From DATIYF01 sp035517775 (GTDB taxonomy: Bacteria > Acidobacteriota > Terriglobia > Terriglobales > Acidobacteriaceae): 64,000 bases of DNA. Position numbers and translations under genes: made by a program. The stretch covers positions 9,025-73,024 of the forward strand of contig DATIYF010000129.1 of NCBI GenBank assembly GCA_035517775.1, in the 5' to 3' direction. A model generated the notes under the pieces. That model had not been told where the DNA came from. It searched no databases and worked only from the letters and a program-made list of their open reading frames with translations. Below, piece after piece: positions 26,713 through 35,422 of this stretch (position 1 is its first letter; every line of letters begins with the position of its first letter).

Positions 26713-26742
26713 TTGACAAGGCAAATGAGATAGGAGTATCTG
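26713..26742 (+). promoter_or_regulatory. Promoter candidate for the TonB receptor operon
   Basis: TTGACA at 26713-26718 and TATCTG at 26737-26742 with an 18-base spacer. A start of transcription near 26749 would give a leader of about 158 bases before the receptor ATG. The rest of the 26498-26906 gap holds only the repeats and the operator listed separately. Confidence 0.5.
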
Positions 26743-26757
26743 GAGGGTGGGGGCGTA

Positions 26758-26769
26758 GCAAACGTTTGC
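26758..26769. promoter_or_regulatory. LacI/PurR-type operator candidate
   Basis: GCAAACGTTTGC, a perfect 12-bp palindrome with the AAACGTTT core used by LacI/PurR-family repressors. It lies about 9-20 bases after the predicted transcription start, the classic repressor position, ahead of the receptor-GH42-esterase genes. Confidence 0.6.
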
Positions 26770-26906
26770 CGCCACTGCCCGCAGGGTAGCCATTTCCGGT
26801 CGAGTTCTCTCCCGCCTTCGGACCTTCTTCCCCGCCTTTACCCCGAAGGGAAGGCGCGAGCGGGCCTCGGCTGGCTCTTTCAGCGAAGTTTCGACAGGGG
26901 GGCGCC

Positions 26907-29900
26907 ATGAAGCGAATTTCCTACCTCGTTGCCACCACGTTTCTGTTGTTGGTAGTTTTTGCAGCCGTTCAGTTCGTCTGGGCGCAGGCTAATCGCGCCT
27001 CCGTCACCGGCACGATTACTGATCCTTCGGGAGCCTTGATTCCGGGCGTTTCCGTAACTGCCACGAACGTAGAGACCGGAGTGCCTTCGAGCACGGTGTC
27101 TAACGGCGACGGGATTTACGTGGTTCCCAACCTTCCTCCCGGCAAGTATGCGGTGGAGTTCAAGCGCGACGGATTTCAGACCCTGAAAAGAGTGGACATT
27201 ACGCTGATCTCCACAGAAGTCGCACGCCTGGACGCGACTCTGCAAATCGGGGCAGTGACCACTCAGGTTACGGTTACCACCGATGCGCCGGTGCTTGATC
27301 TGGAGAAACCGACCGAAGGCACCAATATGAACGGCAAGGTCGTCACTGAGTTACCGCTCAGCATCTACGGGGGTGGGCGCTCGGTAGAGGATTTTGCGGT
27401 CGCACTCACCCCCGGTTACTCTCCTTACAGCAGCCCCTACGGCGCAGTGATCAATGGCGGGCAGTGGTTTACCAAGGATTACACGGTGGATGGGACCTCG
27501 GGAACGGCGAACGTGCAAGGCGACTCAATGGAATCCGGCCCCACGATGGAAGCGGTGGAAGAGTTGCAGGCGCAGACCAGCGGCCTGGACGCGCAAAGCG
27601 CGGTCAGCGGCGGAGGAGTGATTGCGTTCAACCTGAAGTCCGGCACCAATGCGCTTCATGGGTCGGCCTTTGTTTACGGCCACAACGAACTGCTCGATGC
27701 CAACACCTGGACCAACGACTACTTCGGCGCCGGTAAACCGGAGGAGCGCGCCTGGGATTACGGCTTCAGCCTGGGCGGGCCGATTATCAAGAATAAGACG
27801 TTCTTCTTCGGCGCGTTCGAACGTTTTCAGCAGACCGACTTCCGGCTCAACAGCGGCTCCAATTCCGTGCCCACTAGCGACTTCATGAACGGGAATTTTT
27901 CCGCTTTGCTGGGAGGAAATCTGTGCAACGGTGACAACGGTGTCGGCCTATGTGACAGTTATCCGGCAAGCGCAAACCCGACCCCGATTCCGATCACGGA
28001 CACTAATGGCCAGTCTCTGCAGGCGCGCGTTGGCATGATCTACGACCAAAGCCAGACGGACGGCAATGGTAACCCCGAGCAGTTTGCCGGCAACATCATT
28101 CCAGTGGGCATGATTAGCCCAGTGGCCCAAAAGGTGCAGGGCTTCTATCAGAATTACGCGCCGCAGTTCGGCGGCATTGATAACAACAGCAGAGGATTGC
28201 TGCAGGGCGTGCCCAATCAGACGCCGAACCAGTTCGTGGTAAAACTGGATCACACTCTGCGCGATGAAGACCGCTTGTCGGCATCGTGGATTTACAATCA
28301 CCGACCGGTCATCAAAGTTGACGGCGGCGGCCTATGGGAACCTGGCACTACCACGGGGGGGCCGCTTTCCAATGGCCGGTATCAGATTTATTGGTCGCAT
28401 GAAATGCGGTTGAGTGAAACCCACACCTTCAGTCCGCACGTGTTGAATGTTCTCAACTTTACTTACAACCTAGATTACAACGCCAGCCGCCCCACCTCTC
28501 CTGGGAATTGGAACGAGCAGTTGGGCTTTGGGGATACGGGCGCCGACACCTTTCCCCTGATCAGCTTCCAGGACGGATCGGCGGGCCACTCTGAGACCTT
28601 CCTAGGCAATACCTGGCAAGGCAATGTATCCGGCGTGAACATCATCACCGGAGATAGCGTCACCTGGACAAAGGGAAAACACAACTTCACCTTCGGGGGG
28701 GATTTCGTGGCCCATCAGGTGAACAGCCGCTCGGGGTCGGGAGCGCTTTCCTTTGGCTTTACCTACTTGAATACGGCGGGCCCGGGCTACCCCTACGATG
28801 GCTTTGGGTATGCCAGTTTCCTGCTGGGATTAGTAGGCAATAAGGCCAGCGAGAGCGTGGCCTATAACCTCTACGGGCGGCAGAAGGGAATGTCGCTTTT
28901 CGCGCAAGACAGCTATAAGGTCACACCCAAGCTCACGCTGAGCATGGGACTACGCTGGAACTACAACTGGCGTTTTCATGAGAAGAACGGCAACTGGGCG
29001 AACTTTGATCTCAATGCGATTGACCCAAGCTTTGACACTCCCGGGACGTTGGTGTTTGCCAAGAGCGGGGATGACAGTTTTGAGAAGAACGAGTACTGGA
29101 AAAACTTCGGGCCGTCAGTGGGATTTGCCTATCAGATGCTGCCGAAAACGGTGCTGCGGGGCTCGTTCGGCCTGATCTATAACCCAGTGGGCGTGACTTT
29201 CTTCCAGGGCGTGCCGGATGGTTTTGCGCCTCAGTTGGGAGTCAACCAGAAGAATAACTTTTCGTGGGATGGCCCCGGGGGTACTGGCGTAGGACCTAAT
29301 AATCTGTTTCAGGCTACGCCAAGCACGCCGCTCGGCGATGTGTTGTACAACATCTTTCCTCTGGTGAACGTTGATCCCCGGGCTCTTGAGCTGGGATACA
29401 GTGAGGCCTTTAACTTTGGCGTTCAGCAGGAACTTACGCCGAACATGAGGTTGGAAATCGGCTATGTGGGCAACCGCGGGCATCATCTGACGGATACCTC
29501 GCTGGCGTGGAACGAGGGCCCTACTTCGGAGTTCCTGCGCTTGGTGCGGAACTATAACATTGACAGCCGGTACGATGGCTGGATCTGCGATCCCGCCTCG
29601 GCAGCAGCCATCGGCGTGCCTTATCCACCGGGGACCTACGCCTTTGGCATAGGCTTCTGCGGATCGCCGCTGGCAGCCATCTCGCCCTCCCCCCAGGCGG
29701 CGGACTGGGAAGAAAACTATTGGCAATACCCGAACTTGTTGTACGCCGGCGTGCCGCTGGGGCAGAGCTTTTACGATTCCATGGTGGTGGATCTGGTCAA
29801 GCGCACGGGCCGCGGTCTGACCATGGACCTGAGTTACACCTGGTCTCGCCAGGAAGGCGATTCGTTCTCCGCCGAGCAAGATGGTGGCAATGGCTACTAC

Positions 29901-30560
29901 ACCGGTATCCAAGATTTCAGCAATATGCGGCAGGCGGCGCACGCTGTTACCGGCTATGATCTCGCGCACGTGGTCAAAGGATTCGTTGCCTACCAACTTC
30001 CCTTCGGTCGAGGGCAACGCTGGCTGGCGGGGCAGAACCGCGTGGTGAACGGAATTCTCGGCGGGTGGACTTTGACCGGTGTGGTTCTGTACAACACCGG
30101 CCAACCGTTCGAGGTCAGCGCTGCTAATCCCTATTGGCCGCTCTGGGGCGATATTTATCCGGTGTTCAATCTGAGCAATTTCTCCGGCCCCTCGGACCCG
30201 GGAAAATTCGTGCCGGTAGGGCCGAGCGGTAACGTGCCGGCAGCCAACTTTTATATGCCGCCGAGCGTGGCCAGCAATCCAGCTCCTGGGGTCCTTCCGC
30301 CCACTCCGTCTATTTCCGCGCTGCGTTGTCCCGGTCAGGCCAACGAAGATGCCAGCATTCTGAAAGATTTTCCCATGCAGGAAGGCCGTTACCGGCTCTC
30401 GTTCCGGGCGGAGTTCTATAATCTGTTCAACCGACACTACTACAACATCAATGGTTGCGCCGGCACCCGTTCTGAGATTGACACCTCGACCTTCGGCCAG
30501 GTTACTGGCGTCGCCGACAATCCCCGGCAAGGGCAGTTTGCCGTGCGTTTTGAGTTCTAG
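26907..30560 (+). CDS. TonB-dependent receptor with carboxypeptidase-regulatory domain (Oar-like)
   Basis: 1217-residue outer-membrane transporter. A signal peptide (ending FVWAQA) is followed by a carboxypeptidase-regulatory-like beta-sandwich (ASVTGTITDPSGALIPGVSV to DATLQIG, about residues 30-115). A plug domain comes next (LEKPTEGTNMNGKVVTELPL onward), then a large barrel ending in QGQFAVRFEF with the terminal phenylalanine needed for barrel assembly. Such proteins are highly expanded in Acidobacteria and typically import oligosaccharides or other large solutes using TonB energy. The GH42 and sialate-esterase genes that follow on the same strand suggest a galactose-containing or acetylated glycan as substrate (inference). 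No SusD-like lipoprotein adjoins. Confidence 0.93.
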   Translation: MKRISYLVATTFLLLVVFAAVQFVWAQANRASVTGTITDPSGALIPGVSVTATNVETGVPSSTVSNGDGIYVVPNLPPGKYAVEFKRDGFQTLKRVDITLISTEVARLDATLQIGAVTTQVTVTTDAPVLDLEKPTEGTNMNGKVVTELPLSIYGGGRSVEDFAVALTPGYSPYSSPYGAVINGGQWFTKDYTVDGTSGTANVQGDSMESGPTMEAVEELQAQTSGLDAQSAVSGGGVIAFNLKSGTNALHGSAFVYGHNELLDANTWTNDYFGAGKPEERAWDYGFSLGGPIIKNKTFFFGAFERFQQTDFRLNSGSNSVPTSDFMNGNFSALLGGNLCNGDNGVGLCDSYPASANPTPIPITDTNGQSLQARVGMIYDQSQTDGNGNPEQFAGNIIPVGMISPVAQKVQGFYQNYAPQFGGIDNNSRGLLQGVPNQTPNQFVVKLDHTLRDEDRLSASWIYNHRPVIKVDGGGLWEPGTTTGGPLSNGRYQIYWSHEMRLSETHTFSPHVLNVLNFTYNLDYNASRPTSPGNWNEQLGFGDTGADTFPLISFQDGSAGHSETFLGNTWQGNVSGVNIITGDSVTWTKGKHNFTFGGDFVAHQVNSRSGSGALSFGFTYLNTAGPGYPYDGFGYASFLLGLVGNKASESVAYNLYGRQKGMSLFAQDSYKVTPKLTLSMGLRWNYNWRFHEKNGNWANFDLNAIDPSFDTPGTLVFAKSGDDSFEKNEYWKNFGPSVGFAYQMLPKTVLRGSFGLIYNPVGVTFFQGVPDGFAPQLGVNQKNNFSWDGPGGTGVGPNNLFQATPSTPLGDVLYNIFPLVNVDPRALELGYSEAFNFGVQQELTPNMRLEIGYVGNRGHHLTDTSLAWNEGPTSEFLRLVRNYNIDSRYDGWICDPASAAAIGVPYPPGTYAFGIGFCGSPLAAISPSPQAADWEENYWQYPNLLYAGVPLGQSFYDSMVVDLVKRTGRGLTMDLSYTWSRQEGDSFSAEQDGGNGYYTGIQDFSNMRQAAHAVTGYDLAHVVKGFVAYQLPFGRGQRWLAGQNRVVNGILGGWTLTGVVLYNTGQPFEVSAANPYWPLWGDIYPVFNLSNFSGPSDPGKFVPVGPSGNVPAANFYMPPSVASNPAPGVLPPTPSISALRCPGQANEDASILKDFPMQEGRYRLSFRAEFYNLFNRHYYNINGCAGTRSEIDTSTFGQVTGVADNPRQGQFAVRFEF

Positions 30561-30696
30561 CAGAATCGGATTGGCGCTACTCAGGCGGCTTGCATATAAA
30601 ATGCGAGCCGCCTCTTTTCTCGTGGTTCGGACCAACTCCCTGATTCCGGCTGGTACAACCAAACACCTAACGGCCAAGGGGCGCGGAGGCTCGAGG

Positions 30697-32784
30697 TTGA
30701 GACAACTTTTTCCAGTGGTGGCGCTGCTTACTTCACTAACCTGCGTGAGTGCGGCGCAGTCTGCGACCGCTTTCGCTCCGGACAAGATGCAGAACGTGCT
30801 TTACGGCGCTGCTTATTACAGCGAGTACATGCCTTATGACCGGCTGGAGCAGGACGTTGCGCTGATGCAGAAGGCCGGCATCAGCGTGGTGCGGATGGGG
30901 GAATCGAGCTGGGGCTTGTGGGAGCCGCAGGACGGCCACTTCGAATATGCCTGGATGGACCGGGTGGTGGACCGCATGCAGAAGGCGGGCATCAAGGTCA
31001 TCATGGGCACGCCGACCTATTCCATTCCGGCGTGGATGTACAAAGAGCATCCCGAGATCGTGATCACCAACCTGGAAGGCAAGACCATTACTTACGGCCT
31101 GCGCCAGAACGTGGACCTGCTGGATCCGACTTACCGCTTTTACTGCCAGCGGGTGATTCGCAAGCTGGTGGAGCATTACAAGGACAATCCCACGGTCATC
31201 GGGTGGCAGATTGACAACGAGACCTCGGCCGACGAAGTGGCCAATCACGACGTACAGGCGGGTTTTGTCGAATATCTGCAGAAGAAGTTCAAGACCGTGG
31301 ACGCGCTCAATAAGGACTGGGGCCTGAATTACTGGGGGCAGAGGCTGAACGACTGGACGGAGATTCCGCCGGAGCAGGGCATCATCAATCCGGGCTGGAA
31401 GCTGGAGTGGGAGCGGTACCAGCAATGGATCACCAGCGACTTTCTGGCCTGGCAGGCGGCGCTGGTCAATGAGTACAAGCGGCCCGACCAATTCATTACC
31501 CATGATCTTGCCGGGCCGCCGCGCGCGGGCGTGAACGAGCGCGACATCAGCCGGTCGCTGGATATCGTGGCGGTGAATCCTTATCACGGAACGCAGGATG
31601 ATTACGACGGCATGGGATCGAGTTTTCAGGGGGACTACACGCGATCGCTGAAACAGACGAACTACCTGGTGACGGAGACCAACGCGCAGACTATCGGGTG
31701 GGATTCGAAGTCGGCGTTTCCACCGTATGACGGCCAATTGCGGCTGGATGTGTACACCCATCTTTCGAGCGGCGCCAATATGGTTGAGTACTGGCACTGG
31801 CACTCGATCCACTATGGCCAGGAAACTTACTGGAAGGGCGTGCTCTCGCATGATCTGGAGCCGAACCGCGCTTACGCGGAAGTAAGCCGCACCGCACACG
31901 AACTGCAGAATATTGGCGCCGATCTGGTGGACCTGAAGCGCAACAACCAGGTGGCGATTCTTTACAGCAACGATTCACGCTGGGGCATCAAGTTCATGCC
32001 GTTCAGCGATCACGAGGATTACGGCTCGATGCTGTCGCAGATGTACCGCGCGCTCTATCACGAGAACGTGGGCGTGGATTTTGTCTTTCCAGACAGCACG
32101 GATTTCGCGCGCTACAAAGTCATCCTGGTGCCGCCGCTCTATGTGGCCAGCGACGAACTGCTGAACCGACTGGTGGAGTATGTGCGCCATGGCGGCCATG
32201 TAGTGATGTCGCTGAAAAGCGGCTTCACCAACGAATTCGACACGGTGCGCTGGACGATGGCTCCGGGACCGCTGCGGCAGGCGGCGGGGTTTCGTTATCA
32301 GGAATTCTCGAATCTGAAGGAGCCGCTGGCATTGAAGGGCGATCCTTTCCAGGCGGGGGCGGCAAATCAGGTCTCCGATTGGGCGGAGATGCTGATTCTT
32401 GAAGGCGCGCAGCCGCTGGCGTATTACGACCATCCATTCTTTGGGAAATATCCGGCGATCACGGAGAATAAATTTGGCAGTGGCACACTGACCTATGAAG
32501 GCACGGTGCTCTCTGACGTTTTGCAGGAAAAAGTGCTGCTGCACGTGCTGCAGGAGGCCGAGCTCACCGGGCCGGATCAGGAATTGCCGGCGCCGGTGCG
32601 GGTAAAGCACGGAACCAACCGCAGTGGCAGGATGATTCATTACTATATGAATTATTCGAGTGAGCCGCAGAGCTTCACGTATGCTTATGGCGCGGGGGAA
32701 GACCTGCTGAGGCACGCGGCAGTCGCGAAGTCGCAGAAGATTACACTGAAGCCCTGGGATTTGGCGATTGTGGAAGAGAAATAG
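30697..32784 (+). CDS. Exported GH42 beta-galactosidase
   Basis: Retaining beta-galactosidase of family 42, 695 residues from the chosen TTG start. The start is supported by GGAGG seven bases upstream and by a signal peptide (LRQLFPVVALLTSLTCVSA) right after it; an ATG at 30601 would add 32 residues without a ribosome site. The TIM barrel starts YGAAYYSEYMPYDR. The acid/base is Glu175 in GWQIDNE and the nucleophile Glu327 in VTETNAQ. A trimerisation-type middle domain (VAILYSNDSRWG) and a small C-terminal domain follow. Most family members are cytoplasmic; export here implies periplasmic cleavage of galactosides captured by the adjacent receptor. Confidence 0.92.
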   Translation: MRQLFPVVALLTSLTCVSAAQSATAFAPDKMQNVLYGAAYYSEYMPYDRLEQDVALMQKAGISVVRMGESSWGLWEPQDGHFEYAWMDRVVDRMQKAGIKVIMGTPTYSIPAWMYKEHPEIVITNLEGKTITYGLRQNVDLLDPTYRFYCQRVIRKLVEHYKDNPTVIGWQIDNETSADEVANHDVQAGFVEYLQKKFKTVDALNKDWGLNYWGQRLNDWTEIPPEQGIINPGWKLEWERYQQWITSDFLAWQAALVNEYKRPDQFITHDLAGPPRAGVNERDISRSLDIVAVNPYHGTQDDYDGMGSSFQGDYTRSLKQTNYLVTETNAQTIGWDSKSAFPPYDGQLRLDVYTHLSSGANMVEYWHWHSIHYGQETYWKGVLSHDLEPNRAYAEVSRTAHELQNIGADLVDLKRNNQVAILYSNDSRWGIKFMPFSDHEDYGSMLSQMYRALYHENVGVDFVFPDSTDFARYKVILVPPLYVASDELLNRLVEYVRHGGHVVMSLKSGFTNEFDTVRWTMAPGPLRQAAGFRYQEFSNLKEPLALKGDPFQAGAANQVSDWAEMLILEGAQPLAYYDHPFFGKYPAITENKFGSGTLTYEGTVLSDVLQEKVLLHVLQEAELTGPDQELPAPVRVKHGTNRSGRMIHYYMNYSSEPQSFTYAYGAGEDLLRHAAVAKSQKITLKPWDLAIVEEK

Positions 32785-32897
32785 GAACACCGTCACGTTG
32801 AGTTTTTCTTTGCCAGTTCGAGCGCGGTACTGCGGGCCGGTTGCGGGTTGCCTTGCGAGGCCGGGCAAGCTGCATTCCCGCTGCGCCGCAAAGCAGA

Positions 32898-32923
32898 TTT
32901 CTCGACTTCGTCTCGAAATGACA
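32898..32923. repeat. Repeat family B hairpin overlapping a start codon
   Basis: TTTCTCGAC TTC GTCTCGAAA followed by TGACA. The stem closes TTTC/GAAA where other copies close ATTCT/AGAAT. The conserved ATGACA tail provides the ATG of the next gene (32918). Confidence 0.6.
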
Positions 32924-34894
32924 ACGTGTAGAGTGCTGTCTTGGCTGGCAAGCTGCTTTTTGCTGTGTGCGCTCTCACCGCGCCTTTTTGCTGATCCAAC
33001 TCTGCCTGGCCTGTTCGGCGATCACATGGTGCTGCAGCAAGGGCGGGAGATACCGGTGTGGGGATGGGCGGATGCCGGCGAAAAGATCACGGTCACGCTG
33101 AACGGCGAGAGCGAGACTGCGGAGACCGGCTACGACGGCCGCTGGCAACTGGCACTAGGGCCGGAGAAGGCGGGCGGCCCGTTCGTGCTCACCGTGGAGG
33201 GCAAAAAGACCATTACGCTCAAGGACGTAATGATTGGCGAAGTATGGGTGCTTTCCGGGCAGTCGAACATGACGTTCGCGCTGAGCGGAGCGGCAACTGC
33301 GGCGACGGCGATTCCGGAGGCGAACTATCCTGAGATTCGGCTGTACACGGTTCCGCAGGAGCGAGCCCTCAGCCCGCAGCAGAATGCGGTTGCGAGCTGG
33401 AGAATCTGCACGCCGGATAATGCCAAGACTTTTACCGCGGTGGGATATTTCTTCGGGCGCGAGCTCTACCGGCGGCTGGGCGTGCCCATCGGGCTGATTC
33501 ACAGCTCGTGGCCGGGAACGGTGGCGGAGGACTGGGTTCCGGCGGAGGCTTTGCGCGGACCGGCCGAGCTGCAGCCGATTCTGGAGCGCTGGGCCAACGC
33601 CTCAGAGCAATCGAAAGAGCTGGCGCAGCGGCCGGCCGAGTTCGATCTGGAGTTCGATGATTTTCAGCTGATCAAGGCCGACCCTGCGGCAGGCCTGGCG
33701 CCCTTCAGCGACTTCAATGACGGCACGGCGCAAAACTCGCTGCACGGGGTGTGGACCTTCGACTGGCAGTCGGCGCCGGACGGGAAGTTTGAGCTAGCGC
33801 AGCCGGGGCGGGGAAGCTCGGGGTATGCGGCGAGAGTCTTCGGCCAGGTGGACTACAGCGCCGACGCCCTGCTGCGCGCGAATTTCTCAGCCCACGGGTC
33901 GCCGGCCGATATGTCGCAATACGCCGGGCTGCGTTTCTACTACCGGGGCAGCGGATACTTTCACTATCGCTCGCTGCAGCCGACGATTTACGACTATGAC
34001 GACTACCTGAGCCGGCCCTTTCAGGCCAGCAAAGATTGGCAGGATGCCACCATCTGGTTCAAAGATCTACGGCAGACGGGATGGGGGATTCCTGAACCTT
34101 TGACCCAGGCGGCGCTTTCAGGTTTTGAGCTCGAGGTGCTGCAGTCGCCGGACGACTATGCCACGGCGCCCTCGAGCTTGTACGACGGCATGATCGCGCC
34201 GCTCATCCCTTTTGCCATTCGCGGCGCGGCGTGGTACCAGGGCGAGAGCAACGCGCCGCGGGCCTATCAATATCGAACTTTGTTGCCGGCCCTGATTCAG
34301 GGCTGGCGGCGGGCATGGGGCGAAGGGGATTTCCCCTTTTTGATTGTGCAGTTGCCCAACTTCGGGGCGCCGCAGGAGCAGCCGGGCGGCGAGGACCTGT
34401 GGGCCGAGCTGCGCGAGGCCCAACTGATGGCGCTGCGGCTGCCGAATACCGGATTAGCGGTGACGATTGATCTGGGGGAAGCAAAAAACCTTCATCCGCA
34501 TGACAAGGCCGGAGTGGGAGAGCGGCTGGCGTTGTGGGCTCTTGGCACCATGTATCACAAAGACATTGTATATTCGGGGCCGCTGTACGATTCCATGCAG
34601 GTTGAAGGCAACCAGATCAAGATTCACTTCAAACACATTGGCGGCGGACTGGAAGCGCATGGCCCCAGCCTGCGCGGCTTTGCCATTGCCGGCTCCGACC
34701 GCGTGTTTCACTGGGCTGATGCGACTATAGAGGGCGATACAATCCTGGTTTCAAGCCCTGAAGTTCCGGCTCCGGTAGCGGTGCGCTATGCCTGGGCGGG
34801 AAACCCGCAGTGCAACCTGTACAACAAGGCCGGGCTGCCCGCTTCTCCGTTCCGCACGGACGATTGGCCGGGCAAGACGGTGAACGTGCGATAG
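32918..34894 (+). CDS. Secreted sialate O-acetylesterase-like SGNH hydrolase with inserted beta-domain
   Basis: 658-residue exported esterase. The signal peptide (LSWLASCFLLCALSPRLFA) is followed by LPGLFGDHMVLQQGREIPVWGWA. The SGNH nucleophile is in WVLSGQSNMTFAL; block AAWYQGESNA and the Asp/His pair in AKNLHPHDKAG complete the family's active site. Residues about 255-425 are a beta-rich insertion (FNDGTAQNSLHGVWTFDW ... GLRFYYRGSGYFHYRS ... FELEVLQSPDD). It resembles galactose-binding/CIA30-like modules and is likely a carbohydrate-binding domain. It removes O-acetyl groups from sialic acid or acetylated plant glycans. The start ATG lies within a family B repeat; a GTG 15 bases later is an alternative. 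Confidence 0.87.
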   Translation: MTTCRVLSWLASCFLLCALSPRLFADPTLPGLFGDHMVLQQGREIPVWGWADAGEKITVTLNGESETAETGYDGRWQLALGPEKAGGPFVLTVEGKKTITLKDVMIGEVWVLSGQSNMTFALSGAATAATAIPEANYPEIRLYTVPQERALSPQQNAVASWRICTPDNAKTFTAVGYFFGRELYRRLGVPIGLIHSSWPGTVAEDWVPAEALRGPAELQPILERWANASEQSKELAQRPAEFDLEFDDFQLIKADPAAGLAPFSDFNDGTAQNSLHGVWTFDWQSAPDGKFELAQPGRGSSGYAARVFGQVDYSADALLRANFSAHGSPADMSQYAGLRFYYRGSGYFHYRSLQPTIYDYDDYLSRPFQASKDWQDATIWFKDLRQTGWGIPEPLTQAALSGFELEVLQSPDDYATAPSSLYDGMIAPLIPFAIRGAAWYQGESNAPRAYQYRTLLPALIQGWRRAWGEGDFPFLIVQLPNFGAPQEQPGGEDLWAELREAQLMALRLPNTGLAVTIDLGEAKNLHPHDKAGVGERLALWALGTMYHKDIVYSGPLYDSMQVEGNQIKIHFKHIGGGLEAHGPSLRGFAIAGSDRVFHWADATIEGDTILVSSPEVPAPVAVRYAWAGNPQCNLYNKAGLPASPFRTDDWPGKTVNVR

Positions 34895-34933
34895 CGACCA
34901 GCGTGGCAACGGAGACGCAGCAAGCCAGGCTTC

Positions 34934-35239
34934 TTACGCGTCGGTGCGGGAGGCTTCGTACTCCACTCCGTAAAGATAGACGGAGCGGCTGCGGATGGTG
35001 CCGCGGACGAAATGGGTCTCGCCGGTTTCCGGGTTGACGAACTCCAAGTGCACCTGGGTGCCGGGGGCGAAGTTGCCGAGGGCAAAGAAGCACATCCCGC
35101 CATCGCTCAATTGCAGACAGCGGCCATCCAGCACCAGCTTCTGGCTCGCGCTGTGAGCCAGAATGCGGAGAGGCGCATCGGCTTTATGGCGCCTCCAGCG
35201 GCGCTTACCCTCGTGCGGAGCGTGGTAAAGAGGTTCCAC
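34934..35239 (-). CDS. Single-domain PilZ protein
   Basis: 101 residues that consist of one PilZ beta-barrel. The N-terminal binding arm reads KRRWRRHKADAPLRI (RxxxR-type) and the second motif LQLSDGGMCF fits D/NxSxxG only loosely, so c-di-GMP binding is probable but not certain. VEYEA forms the terminal strand. It converges with the sialate esterase (39-bp gap) and lies upstream of a minus-strand secreted protein on the genome map, but no co-transcription is implied. It likely acts as a cytosolic c-di-GMP adaptor. Confidence 0.8.
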   Translation of the reverse strand: MEPLYHAPHEGKRRWRRHKADAPLRILAHSASQKLVLDGRCLQLSDGGMCFFALGNFAPGTQVHLEFVNPETGETHFVRGTIRSRSVYLYGVEYEASRTDA

Positions 35240-35373
35240 GGCAAATCACCATCGCATACGTTATCAGCATTGGAGAATGGAGCGTGGTTACGGAAGAACA
35301 CTCAAGAAGCTAGACCGCCGGCGGGGATTAGAAGCAGGTGAGGGCACACCCGCGGGGGCTGGCGCCATCCCAC

Positions 35374-35408
35374 AAAAAAACCTACCCTCGGCGAGCGCCA
35401 AGGGTAGG
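35374..35408 (-). terminator. Rho-independent terminator of the secreted unknown
   Basis: On the minus strand, an 8-bp stem CCTACCCT/AGGGTAGG extended by GGCG/CGCC is followed by seven T. It lies 15 bases after the stop of the gene at 35423. Confidence 0.88.
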
Positions 35409-35422
35409 GAAGAGAGATTGAC

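Noticed and set aside
29115..30785. 556-codon frame opposite the TonB receptor 3' half
   Set aside because: Shadow of the receptor; composition is Arg/Ala/His-biased and it ends in the GH42 leader.
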